A stretch of 64,000 nt of DNA. Origin: Chloroflexi bacterium GWB2_49_20 (lineage in GTDB: Bacteria; Chloroflexota; Anaerolineae; Anaerolineales; Villigracilaceae). The translations under genes and the position numbers were made by a program. Shown here piece by piece: positions 46,731 to 56,453 of this stretch. The notes under the pieces are model-generated. The model was not told the origin of the DNA. It made no database searches and saw only the letters and a list, made by a program, of their open reading frames with translations. The first letter of the stretch is position 1. Each line of letters opens with the position of its first letter. The stretch covers positions 62,001-126,000 of the forward strand of contig MGMF01000025.1 of the NCBI GenBank assembly GCA_001796335.1. Direction: 5' to 3'.

Positions 46731-47362
46731 GATCTCACCAAGACCAAACTGCGTGCCAGGCAGTATCATTACATCGATGGCACTTTCGAGTTCACGTTTG
46801 GCGGACTGTGCCTGCTCCTGGCGGTTTATTTCTACATCCAGGCTGCCATGCCTGAAAGCCTGCTCAGCAACATCCTGACCATGGCTTTTGTAATCATCAC
46901 ACCCGGCGGTGCCATTCTCATCAACCACCTGGTCGGGCGGTTCAAGGAGCAGGTCACGTACCCGCGCACCGGGTTTGTGGCTTACCAGCGCCCCCAGGGA
47001 CTGCACCGTGGAGTCCATGTTGGGTTCGCGCTCGGGATGGCTGCCATCATTGGCGGTGTCATGGCTGCTTTTATCACCCGCAGCCCAAAAGCTCTGGATT
47101 GGATGCCCGGATCGACTGCGTTTGTATTTGGATCCGTGTTGACCTGGATCGGTTTTCGCAGCGCACTGCCGCGTTTTTTGGCCTGGGTTTCCTGGTGATA
47201 TTGTGTGGAATGATCCTGTCCTTCCTCGGCTTTGGCAACATGCCCGGGTTGGCACTTTTTTATGCGCTGGCTGGATTGATCCTGCTGCTTTCGGGCGGGC
47301 TGACCCTGTGGCATTACCTGCGCCACAATCCACTTTCCGATGAGGTCGTCAATGAGTCCTGA
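46731..47362 (+). pseudogene. Membrane protein gene with frame breaks at both ends
   Basis: One frame from GAT 46731 reads DLTKTKLRARQYHYIDGTFE and continues through helices (FGGLCLLLAVYFYIQ, VHVGFALGMAAIIGGVMAAF) to a stop at 47199. A second frame continues the same helix pattern (LGFLVILCGMILSFLGF, LFYALAGLILLLSGGL) to 47362. No in-frame start exists for the first part, since the ATG at 46723 is one base out. Thus there are at least two frameshifts, one near the start and one near 47170-47190. These could be real decay or sequencing indels. About 210 aa were originally encoded. It is the first gene of the exporter operon and its end overlaps the regulator start. Confidence 0.65.
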
Positions 47363-47663
47363 ACACAACCTCTTCGCAGATGTCGACCGCCTGATCCATG
47401 AGCCCTCGCGCGCCATCATCCTATCCGTTCTGGGAGCGGTTGAAAGCGCAGATTTTATCTACCTGCAGCGTGAGACCCGGCTGACGCGCGGCAATCTTTC
47501 GGTGCATCTCTCGAAACTGGAAGCCGCCGGGTACGTACAAATAGAGAAGACATATCGCGGCAAGGTGCCTCTCACGCTGTGCCAGATGACACCTGCTGGC
47601 CGCCAGGCTTTTGATAAATATCGCCAGCAACTCAAGGATTTTGTAGAAAATACGAAGGAGTAA
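47352..47663 (+). CDS. Winged-helix transcriptional regulator (MarR/PadR-like, PF13601 type)
   Basis: A 103-aa DNA-binding protein from ATG 47352. Helices around SRAIILSVLGAVESADFIYL and the recognition segment LTRGNLSVHLSKLEAAGYV are followed by the wing IEKTYRGKVPLTLCQMTPAG. This is the pattern of small wHTH regulators placed ahead of NatAB-like ABC exporters. It probably represses its own operon via the palindrome at 46679-46701 (inference). It lies 7 bp upstream of the ABC ATPase. Confidence 0.85.
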   Translation: MSPEHNLFADVDRLIHEPSRAIILSVLGAVESADFIYLQRETRLTRGNLSVHLSKLEAAGYVQIEKTYRGKVPLTLCQMTPAGRQAFDKYRQQLKDFVENTKE

Positions 47664-47670
47664 AACCCTC

Positions 47671-48569
<899 letters not shown>

Positions 48570-48573
<4 letters not shown>

Positions 48574-49781
48574 TAAAGACCTGGCGGGTTGCCCTGCACG
48601 AATACCAGAGGCATGTCTTTAACCGCCGTTTTCTGGTGGGGTTGCTCAGCGTGCCTTTTATGATGGTCGTCATGATCGGTTTGATCTTCCTGACCATCTC
48701 CATGGAAAACAAAACCCGGGCTGTCGGTTATGTGGATCGATCCGGTTTGCTGGCTCAGCCCCTGCCTGCACCCCCGGTTGAAAAACCAAATAAACCGGTT
48801 GAGATCCTGGCCTATAGCGATGAAGCCGCCGCCAATGCGGCCCTGCAGGCGGACGAGATCCAGGTCTACTACCTGCTGCCCGCCGACTACCTGTCCGCCG
48901 GTAAACTGAAGGTGGTGCATGTGCAGGCCGTCCAATCCCCGGCCCGGCAGCAGTTCTACAACTTCCTGGCGGTTAACCTGCTCTCCGGCCTGGACGCCCA
49001 GGTTTCCAACCGGATCCTGTCCGGGGATGAGATTATCGTTCAATCTGTGGATGGGAGCCGCGAGGTTTCTTCTGAGAGTAGCTGGTTGGGTTTATTCATC
49101 CCCATCCTGGCTGCCCTGGGCTTCGTAATTGCCATGTTCACGGCGGGTGGTTACCTGATGCAGTCCGTGGTGGAGGAGAAAGAGAACCGCACCATGGAGG
49201 TGATACTCACCTCGGTCTCCCCCAACCAATTCATGGCTGGCAAGATCATTGCAGATGTAAGCATTGGGTTGACCCAGATATTCGCCTGGTTGGTGTTCAT
49301 CATCATAGGCATAAAGGTGGGCGCTCAATCCATTGAGATCCTGCGAGGTATCCAGGTTTCACCCCAGGTGACGCTGCTCTGCCTGGTCATCCTGCTGCCA
49401 ACTTTTATCATGGTTTCAGCCTTCATGGCTCTCATCGGCGCCACCGTCAGCGAAGCGCGCGAAGGCCAGCAGATGATCGGTCTCATCAGCCTGCCCATCT
49501 GGATCCCCTACATGCTGATAGGTCTGATCATCGAGAGCCCAAATTCACCGCTGGCAGTTGGGCTTAGTTTGTTTCCCCTGACCTCCTCGCTGACCATGCT
49601 GATCCGCCAGGGTGTCACCATCATACCTGCCTGGCAGATTGCCACCAGCGCCCTGATCCTGGTCGCCAGCGCAGCCGGTTCCATCTGGCTGGCCAGGCGC
49701 GCCTTCCGCCTGGGAATGCTGCGCTATGGCAAACGCCTGGCCTGGCGCGAAATCTTCGCCCGGCGTGGAGCAGGCTTATGA
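48570..49781 (+). CDS. ABC-2 exporter permease (NatB-like), first subunit
   Basis: A 403-aa membrane protein. A first helix (LLSVPFMMVVMIGLIFLTI) and a large outer domain (about 45-180) are followed by five helices (LGLFIPILAALGFVIAMFTA, LTQIFAWLVFIIIGIKVGA, LLCLVILLPTFIMVSAFMAL and others). EEKENRTMEVILTSVSPNQF is the coupling segment of this family. It pairs with the ATPase before it and the second permease after it, each by a 4-bp overlap. Confidence 0.88.
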
Positions 49782-51025
49782 AAAAAATTCGAATCGTTTT
49801 GATCAACGAGATCATCACCCTCCTCAGCCGCCCGTCCTTCTGGCTGGCCACGCTGGGCATCCCCCTGGTCGCGGGGTTGCTTTTTGCAGCAGTGGGCACC
49901 CTCAACATGAACAGCGCTACCTCCCAGGCTGTCAGCCAGATCTTCAGCGGCCCGGCCGAAATGCGCCCGGAAGGGTACGTGGACCTGAGTGCGCTTGTCC
50001 GCTCCATCCCTGAAAGCATCCCTGCCGGGACATTGCTTTCATTTCCAGACGAAAAAGCAGCCCGCGCCGCCCTGGCTCAAGGCCAGATAGCCGCCTTTTA
50101 CATCGTTCCCAAGGACTACCTGCAAACCGGAAAGATCCTGTACATCCGCCCGGACCTCAATCCGCTGGCCAGTGGTGGGGACCAGTCCACACTGTTTCGC
50201 TGGGCATTGCAGGTTAATTTGCTGGGCGGGGAGATGCTGCTCTCCAGCCTGGTGAACGGTCCCCTGGCTGTGCAGGATGTCTCCCTGGCTCCAGCAGGCG
50301 AGGCCGGACCGGATCAGAGTAACCCGCTGGCCTTCTGGACACCCTATGCCGTCACCCTGCTATTCTATTTCCTGATCATGGGCTCCGCCAGCCTGCTGCT
50401 CAGCAACATCTCCAAGGAAAAAGAGAATCGCGTCATTGAGATCCTGTTGAACTCGGTCACTCCCACCCAGCTGCTGACCGGCAAGATCATGGGGCTGGGG
50501 CTGGTCGGCCTGGGTCAGGCCATCTTATGGCTGGGTACCGGATTTGTGCTCATGAACCTGAGCGGGCGCGTCTTTACCCTGCCGTCCGAAATTCACCTGC
50601 CGGGTTCACTGGTGGTGTGGGGAGTGGTCTTTTTCATCCTGGGGTATGCCGTCTATGCCAGCCTGATGGCCAGATTGGGCGCCCTGGCCCCCAACCTGCG
50701 CGAGGCCTCCCAGGTGACCTTTGTGATCATGCTGCCGCTCATCATCCCGCTCTTCTTCAGCAGCAGCGTCTTCATGACCGACCCGAACGGACTGATCGCT
50801 ACGGGGTTGAGCCTGTTCCCGCTATCTGCCCCGGTGGCCATGATGGCGCGCCTTTCGGCAGGCGGGGTACCCTGGTGGCAGCCGCCGCTTTCAGCCCTGC
50901 TGCTGGCCGGCACGGCTGTGATCATCGTGCGGGCTGTGGCGGGCATGTTCCGCGCCCAGGCGCTGCTGTCCGGGCAGGGTATCAAGGTGAGGACCTATTT
51001 GCTGACGTTGATAGGGAAGGCGTGA
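49778..51025 (+). CDS. ABC-2 exporter permease (NatB-like), second subunit
   Basis: A 415-aa paralogue of the upstream permease with the same layout: helix 1 (SFWLATLGIPLVAGLLFAAV), an outer domain, the coupling segment EKENRVIEILLNSVTPTQLL, and C-terminal helices (SLVVWGVVFFILGYAVYAS, MLPLIIPLFFSSSVF). Two unlike subunits imply a heterodimeric pore. It is the last gene of the operon, with a palindromic hairpin right after the stop. Confidence 0.88.
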   Translation: MKKIRIVLINEIITLLSRPSFWLATLGIPLVAGLLFAAVGTLNMNSATSQAVSQIFSGPAEMRPEGYVDLSALVRSIPESIPAGTLLSFPDEKAARAALAQGQIAAFYIVPKDYLQTGKILYIRPDLNPLASGGDQSTLFRWALQVNLLGGEMLLSSLVNGPLAVQDVSLAPAGEAGPDQSNPLAFWTPYAVTLLFYFLIMGSASLLLSNISKEKENRVIEILLNSVTPTQLLTGKIMGLGLVGLGQAILWLGTGFVLMNLSGRVFTLPSEIHLPGSLVVWGVVFFILGYAVYASLMARLGALAPNLREASQVTFVIMLPLIIPLFFSSSVFMTDPNGLIATGLSLFPLSAPVAMMARLSAGGVPWWQPPLSALLLAGTAVIIVRAVAGMFRAQALLSGQGIKVRTYLLTLIGKA

Positions 51026-51029
51026 TCAA

Positions 51030-51065
51030 AAACCTGACAGGTTTTTTGGGACACCTGTCAGGTTT
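51030..51065 (+). terminator. Hairpin of R-element type after the exporter operon
   Basis: AAACCTGACAGGT (51030-51042) pairs with ACCTGTCAGGTTT (51053-51065). The arms match the ends of elements R1-R3, with only ten bases between. It may be a minimal or deleted copy now serving as a terminator. Confidence 0.6.
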
Positions 51066-51169
51066 GAATAGAAAGTGGGGCGGGATTCCGCGAAGCCTCC
51101 ACGCCAAAGGTCGATCCGGAAGGTTCCCAAAAGGGGAAATGGGGCTGGAGCAGGTAGTTTCCTGCCTGA

Positions 51170-51826
51170 TTAATGAGACTCGTTTTTAAAGCGATTGATG
51201 CGATTCTGAACATCACTAAGGATGTTTTTTATCTCTGCCAGATCGTTTTCGTTCACATATTTGGACAGCTCACTTAATAAAGAAGGCACATTTGGCTGGT
51301 AGTAATGAAGCAGCGTCGCAATATCGTTTTCGTAGATACCCACCCTGGAAAAATTGCCCTGCCTGTATAAAGACGGCAAAGCATAGAGTTTTAACAACAA
51401 CAAACCTTCCACTGTTGCCAATGGAATATCACGGTCAAGAAATCTTTGCACCTTTGAATATTTGCCATGCACTTTTTTGAACAGGGGATTTTGCGTTAGC
51501 AAAACATCAATTTGCAATTCACCATAATTTGCCCGAACAAAATACGGTTCCTGGCTGGAAATTTTGAGTTCGGGTAACTTTTCCAGTGACGATAACGCCA
51601 TGAGCAGATCCAAATCTTGTGTATTTCGCCCCTCGACATAGTGCAGGATGGCAACTCCGCCAACCAGAACATAATCTATTTTTCGCTGCTCTAAAACCGC
51701 AAATAAATCTTGAACAGATTGAATTAAAGAATCTGAATTCATCATGCCACCAATCCAATTTTTGACGTTGAATACAACGGCGTTGCGAATAACATTTCCA
51801 ATTTGAACGCTACTCTGAATGGTCAC
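51170..51826 (-). CDS. Nucleotidyltransferase-fold protein (AbiEii/DUF6036-like)
   Basis: A 218-aa protein with the NTase signature DYVLVGGVAILHYVEG, then RNTQDLDLLM (the DxD pair) and the third acidic position in ELQIDVLL. The C-terminal helices include ENDIATLLHYYQP. Such proteins are toxins of AbiEii type or free nucleotidyltransferases. No antitoxin-like gene is adjacent, so toxin activity is not supported. The start is GTG 51826 with AGGAAT before it; a Met pair at 51745/51742 is the alternative. Confidence 0.72.
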   Translation of the reverse strand: MTIQSSVQIGNVIRNAVVFNVKNWIGGMMNSDSLIQSVQDLFAVLEQRKIDYVLVGGVAILHYVEGRNTQDLDLLMALSSLEKLPELKISSQEPYFVRANYGELQIDVLLTQNPLFKKVHGKYSKVQRFLDRDIPLATVEGLLLLKLYALPSLYRQGNFSRVGIYENDIATLLHYYQPNVPSLLSELSKYVNENDLAEIKNILSDVQNRINRFKNESH

Positions 51827-51997
51827 TTTACATTCCTATTAATAGTGTAGCATAAATTGAGCCTGTGTTTGGGAATGGGCAGCCAACAGTTTGGCGTTAC
51901 CTCATTGCATGGGGCAGGTTGATAGTCAGGTAAGTGTGGCTTCGCATTGAGAGCAGCCTGATTAGATGGGCAAACCAACTCGCATACTCTCTTTATG

Positions 51998-52678
51998 CTA
52001 AGCAGAAAGCAATTGATGTCGTTCCACAATGGAATTCGGAGAGAATAGCCGAATGTTGTCTGCGATCATTCGCACCTGCGTCTCCACCGACTCCAATGGC
52101 ACACCGGCCGGAGCATAAGCAACATACAGAACCTTCGAAGTCTGTGCTGAAATTGGAGAGCGGTTATCCTGCCCGTAAAGAATTGTACAGGAGATGCCCT
52201 GAGCGTCTCGCATGATCATGTCACCTGCTCGAATGGCTTTGGAAGTGCCATCCATGCGGGTGATCTGGTCTCCTGCCCGGGAAACATCCATTAAAACCGG
52301 TTCCAACAGCCTGGCAACATCATGCCCGGCGGTTAGAACCAATGTATCCACTTCTGCCATGAAGTTAGCGTCCACCAGGGGACTTACATTCGGCAGGTTT
52401 CTTCCCTTCAACACGATCGACTCCACTTGAAGCAGGACATGATACGTTTTGTCGAAGCGCTTGTAGTATCGTTCGTAAGCAGACATGACGGGCAGGGATA
52501 GAAAATCCTGCCGGGTAAATCCTTGATAGTGTTCGCGCAGGCGCGCTTCCAGCTCTCGTTTGCGCTTATCCAATTCGGGAGAAGAGTGGGGGTTTTCCAC
52601 TCCCGAAAGCTCGAGGAGCCCCAGGCTCGCCCCAGGGTGAGCCACACGCCATTCATTGACTGTTGAGATCACAAGCAT
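51998..52678 (-). CDS. B3/4 domain protein (PheT-like tRNA-binding fold)
   Basis: A 226-aa protein of the B3_4 family, related to the editing/binding domain of phenylalanyl-tRNA synthetase beta. Typical stretches are SAYERYYKRFDKTYHVLLQ, SIVLKGRNLPNVSPLVDANF and LYGQDNRSPIS. Free-standing members are widespread; their role, perhaps D-amino acid or mischarged tRNA handling, is not settled. It is divergent from the AT-rich island. Confidence 0.82.
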   Translation of the reverse strand: MLVISTVNEWRVAHPGASLGLLELSGVENPHSSPELDKRKRELEARLREHYQGFTRQDFLSLPVMSAYERYYKRFDKTYHVLLQVESIVLKGRNLPNVSPLVDANFMAEVDTLVLTAGHDVARLLEPVLMDVSRAGDQITRMDGTSKAIRAGDMIMRDAQGISCTILYGQDNRSPISAQTSKVLYVAYAPAGVPLESVETQVRMIADNIRLFSPNSIVERHQLLSA

Positions 52679-52866
52679 TTAAGCTCCAAATAAACAAGAA
52701 TGGGTAAATTATATGCTCAAAGGTGACGCAGACCGGGAAATTTCTTCTTGAATATCGCACCATTTCCGGTTCTCCCATTCTTAAAGTTGCCTTTATTGTA
52801 TTAAATTTTTTTTCCTCTTTCCAGCAATTAGCTACTCCATTTGTCAATTGTATTTCAACACTCGCG

Positions 52867-52895
52867 TTGTCTTTTTTGGAAAATTGCCCTATACT
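52867..52895 (+). promoter_or_regulatory. Promoter of the AT-rich island genes
   Basis: TTGTCT (52867-52872) and TATACT (52890-52895) with an exact 17-bp spacer, 89 bp before the first ATG. A strong GAGGAGG ribosome site lies at about 52974-52980. The rest of the 52679-52984 gap is AT-rich and shows no gene. Confidence 0.7.
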
Positions 52896-52984
52896 AAGTA
52901 AAATCAAAGTTTATTAATCACGTTATCTAATCATTAGTGAACCTAACGTCAAAATAAAGTTAGTAAAATTAAAGAGGAGGAAAC

Positions 52985-54019
52985 ATGACAATTTCAAAAC
53001 ATCAGCATCATCGGATTATTTGGGTTGCAAGCATACAATTCTTTCTGGAACGATTAATTCCAGTACCACTTATAGATTCTTTGCTGATTTTTGCTTTGCC
53101 TTTTATTGTTGCTGGATTAATAATTCAACATGTTGAAAAATATGAGATCTTTACTCGTGGGGTGGTTTTCGGTCTACTTTGGCTGTCAATCGCTCCTTAC
53201 CTAATTATAAATGTTTATGAAATAGTAGACAAATTCTTTGATTCAAATCGATCCTTATTCAAGTCAGACGATATAAGTTTTAATGAATTTAGAAATCGCA
53301 TATTCTTTGATTCCGGTTCTCCAAAGCACTTATTCCTCTCCATCCCATTAACTATATTCGCGATTATTATATTACTCATATCAATTTATGCGGGAGCTCC
53401 TTTAATAGTAAAAATATGGGGCTGTGTAACTTTTGGCTTATTGATTTATGTTGCCGGGATTGGATTTTGGGGCATATTCCAACTACTAGGTCTTATTGAA
53501 AGAATATGTGAGATGGAATTAAATTTTAACCCTTATCATTCAGACAAATTTGGAGGATTGAGGAGTATTGGACATTTAAACATAAAAATACCATTGTTAT
53601 TCTTTTCGGGATCTTTAATGTATCCAATGATAATGGATGCTCTTGATAAATTTCCTAAGAGTGAATTCATGTCGATTGTTTTTTGGCTTTTAATAATATT
53701 CTATTTAGGTTTAGGATTCGCTGGTTTCTTAATACCACAATTTCAAATTCATGATGCAATTTCTCGTTACAAAGAGGAATCATTGACAAATTCCGAAAAA
53801 GTTCTGCAAAAATTATTAAGTGATCTTTGTTTGGATGATTGGATTGAAAAAGATAAAGCTTATTCAGTTCAGATAAAGATTAATACATACTATACCTATT
53901 TCCATGAAAGGATAATGGCGGTAAAGGAGTGGCTTTGGGATTGGAAAGTCTTATTACAATTAGTCACATCAATGGTAGTTCCTATTCTAATTGCTCTATT
54001 TCAGACATTCATAAAGTAG
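52985..54019 (+). CDS. Membrane protein of unknown function in AT-rich island
   Basis: A 344-aa protein with six or seven hydrophobic helices (LLIFALPFIVAGLIIQHV, VVFGLLWLSIAPYLIINV, FAIIILLISIYAGAPLIV, FWLLIIFYLGLGFAGFLI and a last LVTSMVVPILIALFQTFI). Charged loops carry many Lys, Asp and Asn. There is no family match I recognise. Base composition is visibly much more AT-rich than the flanking genes, which suggests transfer from elsewhere. The reductase gene starts 8 bp after its stop. Confidence 0.75.
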   Translation: MTISKHQHHRIIWVASIQFFLERLIPVPLIDSLLIFALPFIVAGLIIQHVEKYEIFTRGVVFGLLWLSIAPYLIINVYEIVDKFFDSNRSLFKSDDISFNEFRNRIFFDSGSPKHLFLSIPLTIFAIIILLISIYAGAPLIVKIWGCVTFGLLIYVAGIGFWGIFQLLGLIERICEMELNFNPYHSDKFGGLRSIGHLNIKIPLLFFSGSLMYPMIMDALDKFPKSEFMSIVFWLLIIFYLGLGFAGFLIPQFQIHDAISRYKEESLTNSEKVLQKLLSDLCLDDWIEKDKAYSVQIKINTYYTYFHERIMAVKEWLWDWKVLLQLVTSMVVPILIALFQTFIK

Positions 54020-54027
54020 GCGTTAGC

Positions 54028-55182
54028 ATGTACGATGTTATTGTTGTTGGTGCAGGACCAGCAGGCTCATCAGCTGCTAGACAATGTGCTCAAAATGGAT
54101 TAAAAACTCTATTATTAGATAAATCGAATTTTCCTCGAGAAAAACTATGTGGAGGGGCAGTTTCAGAAAACGCCCTATCTCAGCTCGATTTTGAACTACC
54201 TAGTGAACTAATGGAACGCGACATTTATGGTGCACGTGTTCATTTTGGAGAAAGCGTAATTGAGATCAGAAAAGAATATCGAATAGCAGTGTTGGTAAGC
54301 CGATATAAATTTGATCATTTCCTTCTAATAAAAGCTCAAGAAGCAGGGGTGAAAGTTATAGAAGGTGCGAGGGTTACCGCAATAAAATTAGCATCAAAAT
54401 ATGCTGAAGTCGTAACTGACAACACTAAATATCAATGCCGGATAGTAATCGGTTGTGATGGTTTTAATAGTAAAGTTGCTCAATACGTGCGTAGGAGAGA
54501 TCGACCGATTGAATATGGAAATTGTCTAGAGGTATTTATTCAGGCTGAAGATTCGAAGATTAACCAATATATTAAGGATGCAATAGAAATTCATCTTGGG
54601 GGAATTCGATATGGTTATGGATGGGTATTTCCTCATAAGGAGTATTTTTCTGTTGGTATTGGGGGAAATGCTTACTACCTAAAAGAGCCAAAAGATACTA
54701 TGAAAAAATTCCTAAAGTTGACGAGGTTTGACATTGAGTCAAATATTCAAGGGCATCCAATACCCGCTGGAGGAGTTCATCGTAAAATTATTGCTGATCG
54801 AATTATTCTTGCTGGTGACGCTGCTGGATTTGTTGATTCGTTCATCGGCGAGGGAATAGCATACGCAATTCAGTCTGGTCACCTAGCTGCAATAACTGCA
54901 GCATCCGCGCTAACAACCGGGGACTGTTCTACTAGAAATCTTAAATCTTATGTGCATGATTGCAGAAAGGAATTTGGGATAAGCTTGTGGTATTCACTTA
55001 ATCTTTCCCGCCTTACGTATCGGTATCCACAGTTCTTTCTCAAATTAATGGCATCGAGAACAGAAGTGTTAGACAAATTTTTTGAAATACCTGCCCGAAA
55101 TGAGACCTACAAAGATTTCTTCTTTTGGTTATTGCCTAGATTACCATTCTATTTAATTAAGATACTTTTTCGGGGAAATTAA
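54028..55182 (+). CDS. Geranylgeranyl-reductase-like FAD oxidoreductase
   Basis: A 384-aa flavoprotein of the ChlP/digeranylgeranylglycerophospholipid reductase family. It has the N-terminal FAD site VVGAGPAGSSAARQC, PREKLCGGAVSENAL (the YxWxFPxxxxxxVGxG-family Cys-Gly region), YGYGWVFPHKEYFSVGIGG, and DRIILAGDAAGFVDSFIGEG. Relatives saturate isoprenoid chains. Its codon and base use is AT-rich like its neighbour. A truncated squalene/phytoene synthase lies 69 bp away, suggesting a lost isoprenoid cluster. The start is at ATG 54028; the open frame begins earlier inside the upstream gene. Confidence 0.85.
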   Translation: MYDVIVVGAGPAGSSAARQCAQNGLKTLLLDKSNFPREKLCGGAVSENALSQLDFELPSELMERDIYGARVHFGESVIEIRKEYRIAVLVSRYKFDHFLLIKAQEAGVKVIEGARVTAIKLASKYAEVVTDNTKYQCRIVIGCDGFNSKVAQYVRRRDRPIEYGNCLEVFIQAEDSKINQYIKDAIEIHLGGIRYGYGWVFPHKEYFSVGIGGNAYYLKEPKDTMKKFLKLTRFDIESNIQGHPIPAGGVHRKIIADRIILAGDAAGFVDSFIGEGIAYAIQSGHLAAITAASALTTGDCSTRNLKSYVHDCRKEFGISLWYSLNLSRLTYRYPQFFLKLMASRTEVLDKFFEIPARNETYKDFFFWLLPRLPFYLIKILFRGN

Positions 55183-55251
55183 TTTTCTATACAGATACCA
55201 AACTATTCTCATTTCCGAAGCTGACACCCGCGTCATACAAATTTACCCTGC

Positions 55252-55644
55252 CTAATTATCCCGCGACAAGTCGGCAATGGAGACGGAAGCGTCCACCAGG
55301 CGAGGCGCGATGTCAATTGGTGCATTTGACAGCCATTCCTCTATCCTTAGTGTTACTTCAGGAAGAATGGATTTATAGGGTGCCAGGATCTTATCAAGAT
55401 TATGAAATTTGGAAATCGGGCTTAAGAATGAATAGGCCTGCATATTCTCGCTAATTTTATGTAATATCGCCACCTTTTCTTGGTTTTCTATAGAAACATG
55501 GTCCTCAATTTCATCCAGGGCTCGCATGCATAAATATGCAACTGAAATTGTCTCCCTCAACTTGGCAGGTAAAAAAGTTATTGGAATGGCAAAAGTGCGG
55601 CTGGTATCTTTAAGGACTCGTAGAATATCCGTTTGAATTGACAT
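55252..55644 (-). pseudogene. Truncated squalene/phytoene synthase
   Basis: A 130-codon N-terminal piece of a trans-isoprenyl diphosphate synthase (about 280-340 aa when whole). It keeps SRTFAIPITFLP, LRETISVAYLCMRALDEIED (first aspartate-rich motif region) and helices up to VDASVSIADLSRDN, then stops. The second DxxxD motif and most of the active site are missing. Activity is unlikely. It points toward the geranylgeranyl-reductase gene, tail to tail. Confidence 0.75.
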
Positions 55645-56032
55645 GGTTTTCCTTTTAGAACAACGGAGGACTTATTGGCTCGCTACCCCTACTATATCGG
55701 GATCATCAAAATAACCTTACAAATTTCTTCTATCAATGTTCTCAAATCGATTTCTCCTACTATTGCAACCAATGTAGGAGAAATTAAAGTTCCAAGATAA
55801 TATCTGAATATGGGTAAATTGATGAGGGTGTTGGGCTTATCACGCCTACTGCAATTTCTTGGCTTGAAGCTTGAGGAACGAAACATGGGCTTCGTCCCTT
55901 ATCAACTCCTATTTAATGATCACTAAATAAACTTTATAAACTTCGAAACCCTGTTTCATTATTGTATAAGAATACAAGAAAATGTGCTTTTTTGCAAGCG
56001 GTTAAATTGATTGCACAAATATTATTTTCCTT
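55645..56032. other. AT-rich intergenic region with a small hairpin
   Basis: No convincing gene. A perfect inverted repeat, ATTTCTCCTAC with GTAGGAGAAAT, lies at about 55751-55785. A plus-strand frame of 38 codons from 55811 shows no family pattern. Confidence 0.35.
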
Positions 56033-56152
56033 CAACAATATCCAGACCATGCAGCCAAGTTCAAGAGACAGGCAAGTCAGGCGTATGCGCGTAAATGGAT
56101 ATTGGCGTACCACTCATCCAGGCGATTGGAGAGGGTGTTAGACAATGGTTAG
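56033..56152 (+). pseudogene. C-terminal gene fragment
   Basis: A plus-strand open stretch without a start reads QQYPDHAAKFKRQASQAYAR and ends SRRLERVLDNG before TAG. It is protein-like in composition, but the family is not recognised. Confidence 0.3.
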
Positions 56153-56185
56153 TATACTGATAGGACAAGCGATCCATGGAAGGTT

Positions 56186-56215
56186 TTGATTAGGGAATGT
56201 TGATTGTCGTATAAT
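56186..56215 (+). promoter_or_regulatory. Promoter upstream of the DUF4062-type stub
   Basis: TTGATT (56186-56191) and TATAAT (56210-56215), 18-bp spacer. It sits 20 bp before the GTG of the stub and may now serve the downstream TIR/WD40 gene. Confidence 0.6.
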
Positions 56216-56235
56216 GGTTTGCAGAGGAGAATACC

Positions 56236-56397
56236 GTGCAAACCTCACGCACCATTCATATTTTCGTTGGTTCCCCCTTCAGCGATCTAAGAAACAGCCT
56301 CAACCTGCAGACGATGAAGATCTGCCTGCCCCTGTGTCTGCTGAGTAGAAAGTCAAACCAGCCCGGCCTTCATTATTCGTTTGGCTTGATCGTTTGA
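56236..56397 (+). pseudogene. N-terminal stub of a DUF4062-type conflict protein
   Basis: GTG with AGAGGAGAA before it starts VQTSRTIHIFVGSPFSDLRN, then NSLNLQT. This copies the opening of DUF4062 domains (RTIRIFVSSTFxD pattern), which usually head large NACHT/WD40 or STAND proteins. After about 25 codons homology stops, and the frame ends at 53 codons. It is most likely the surviving tip of a deleted gene replaced by the TIR/WD40 gene. Confidence 0.6.
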
Positions 56398-56453
56398 TAA
56401 AACCGGGTTGATTTACACAACAGAAAATCCTTTCACCTGCCTGGAGAAAGCCC

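Noticed and set aside
55692-55886. 64-codon minus-strand frame
   Set aside because: No ribosome site or family pattern, and it lies across an AT-rich hairpin.
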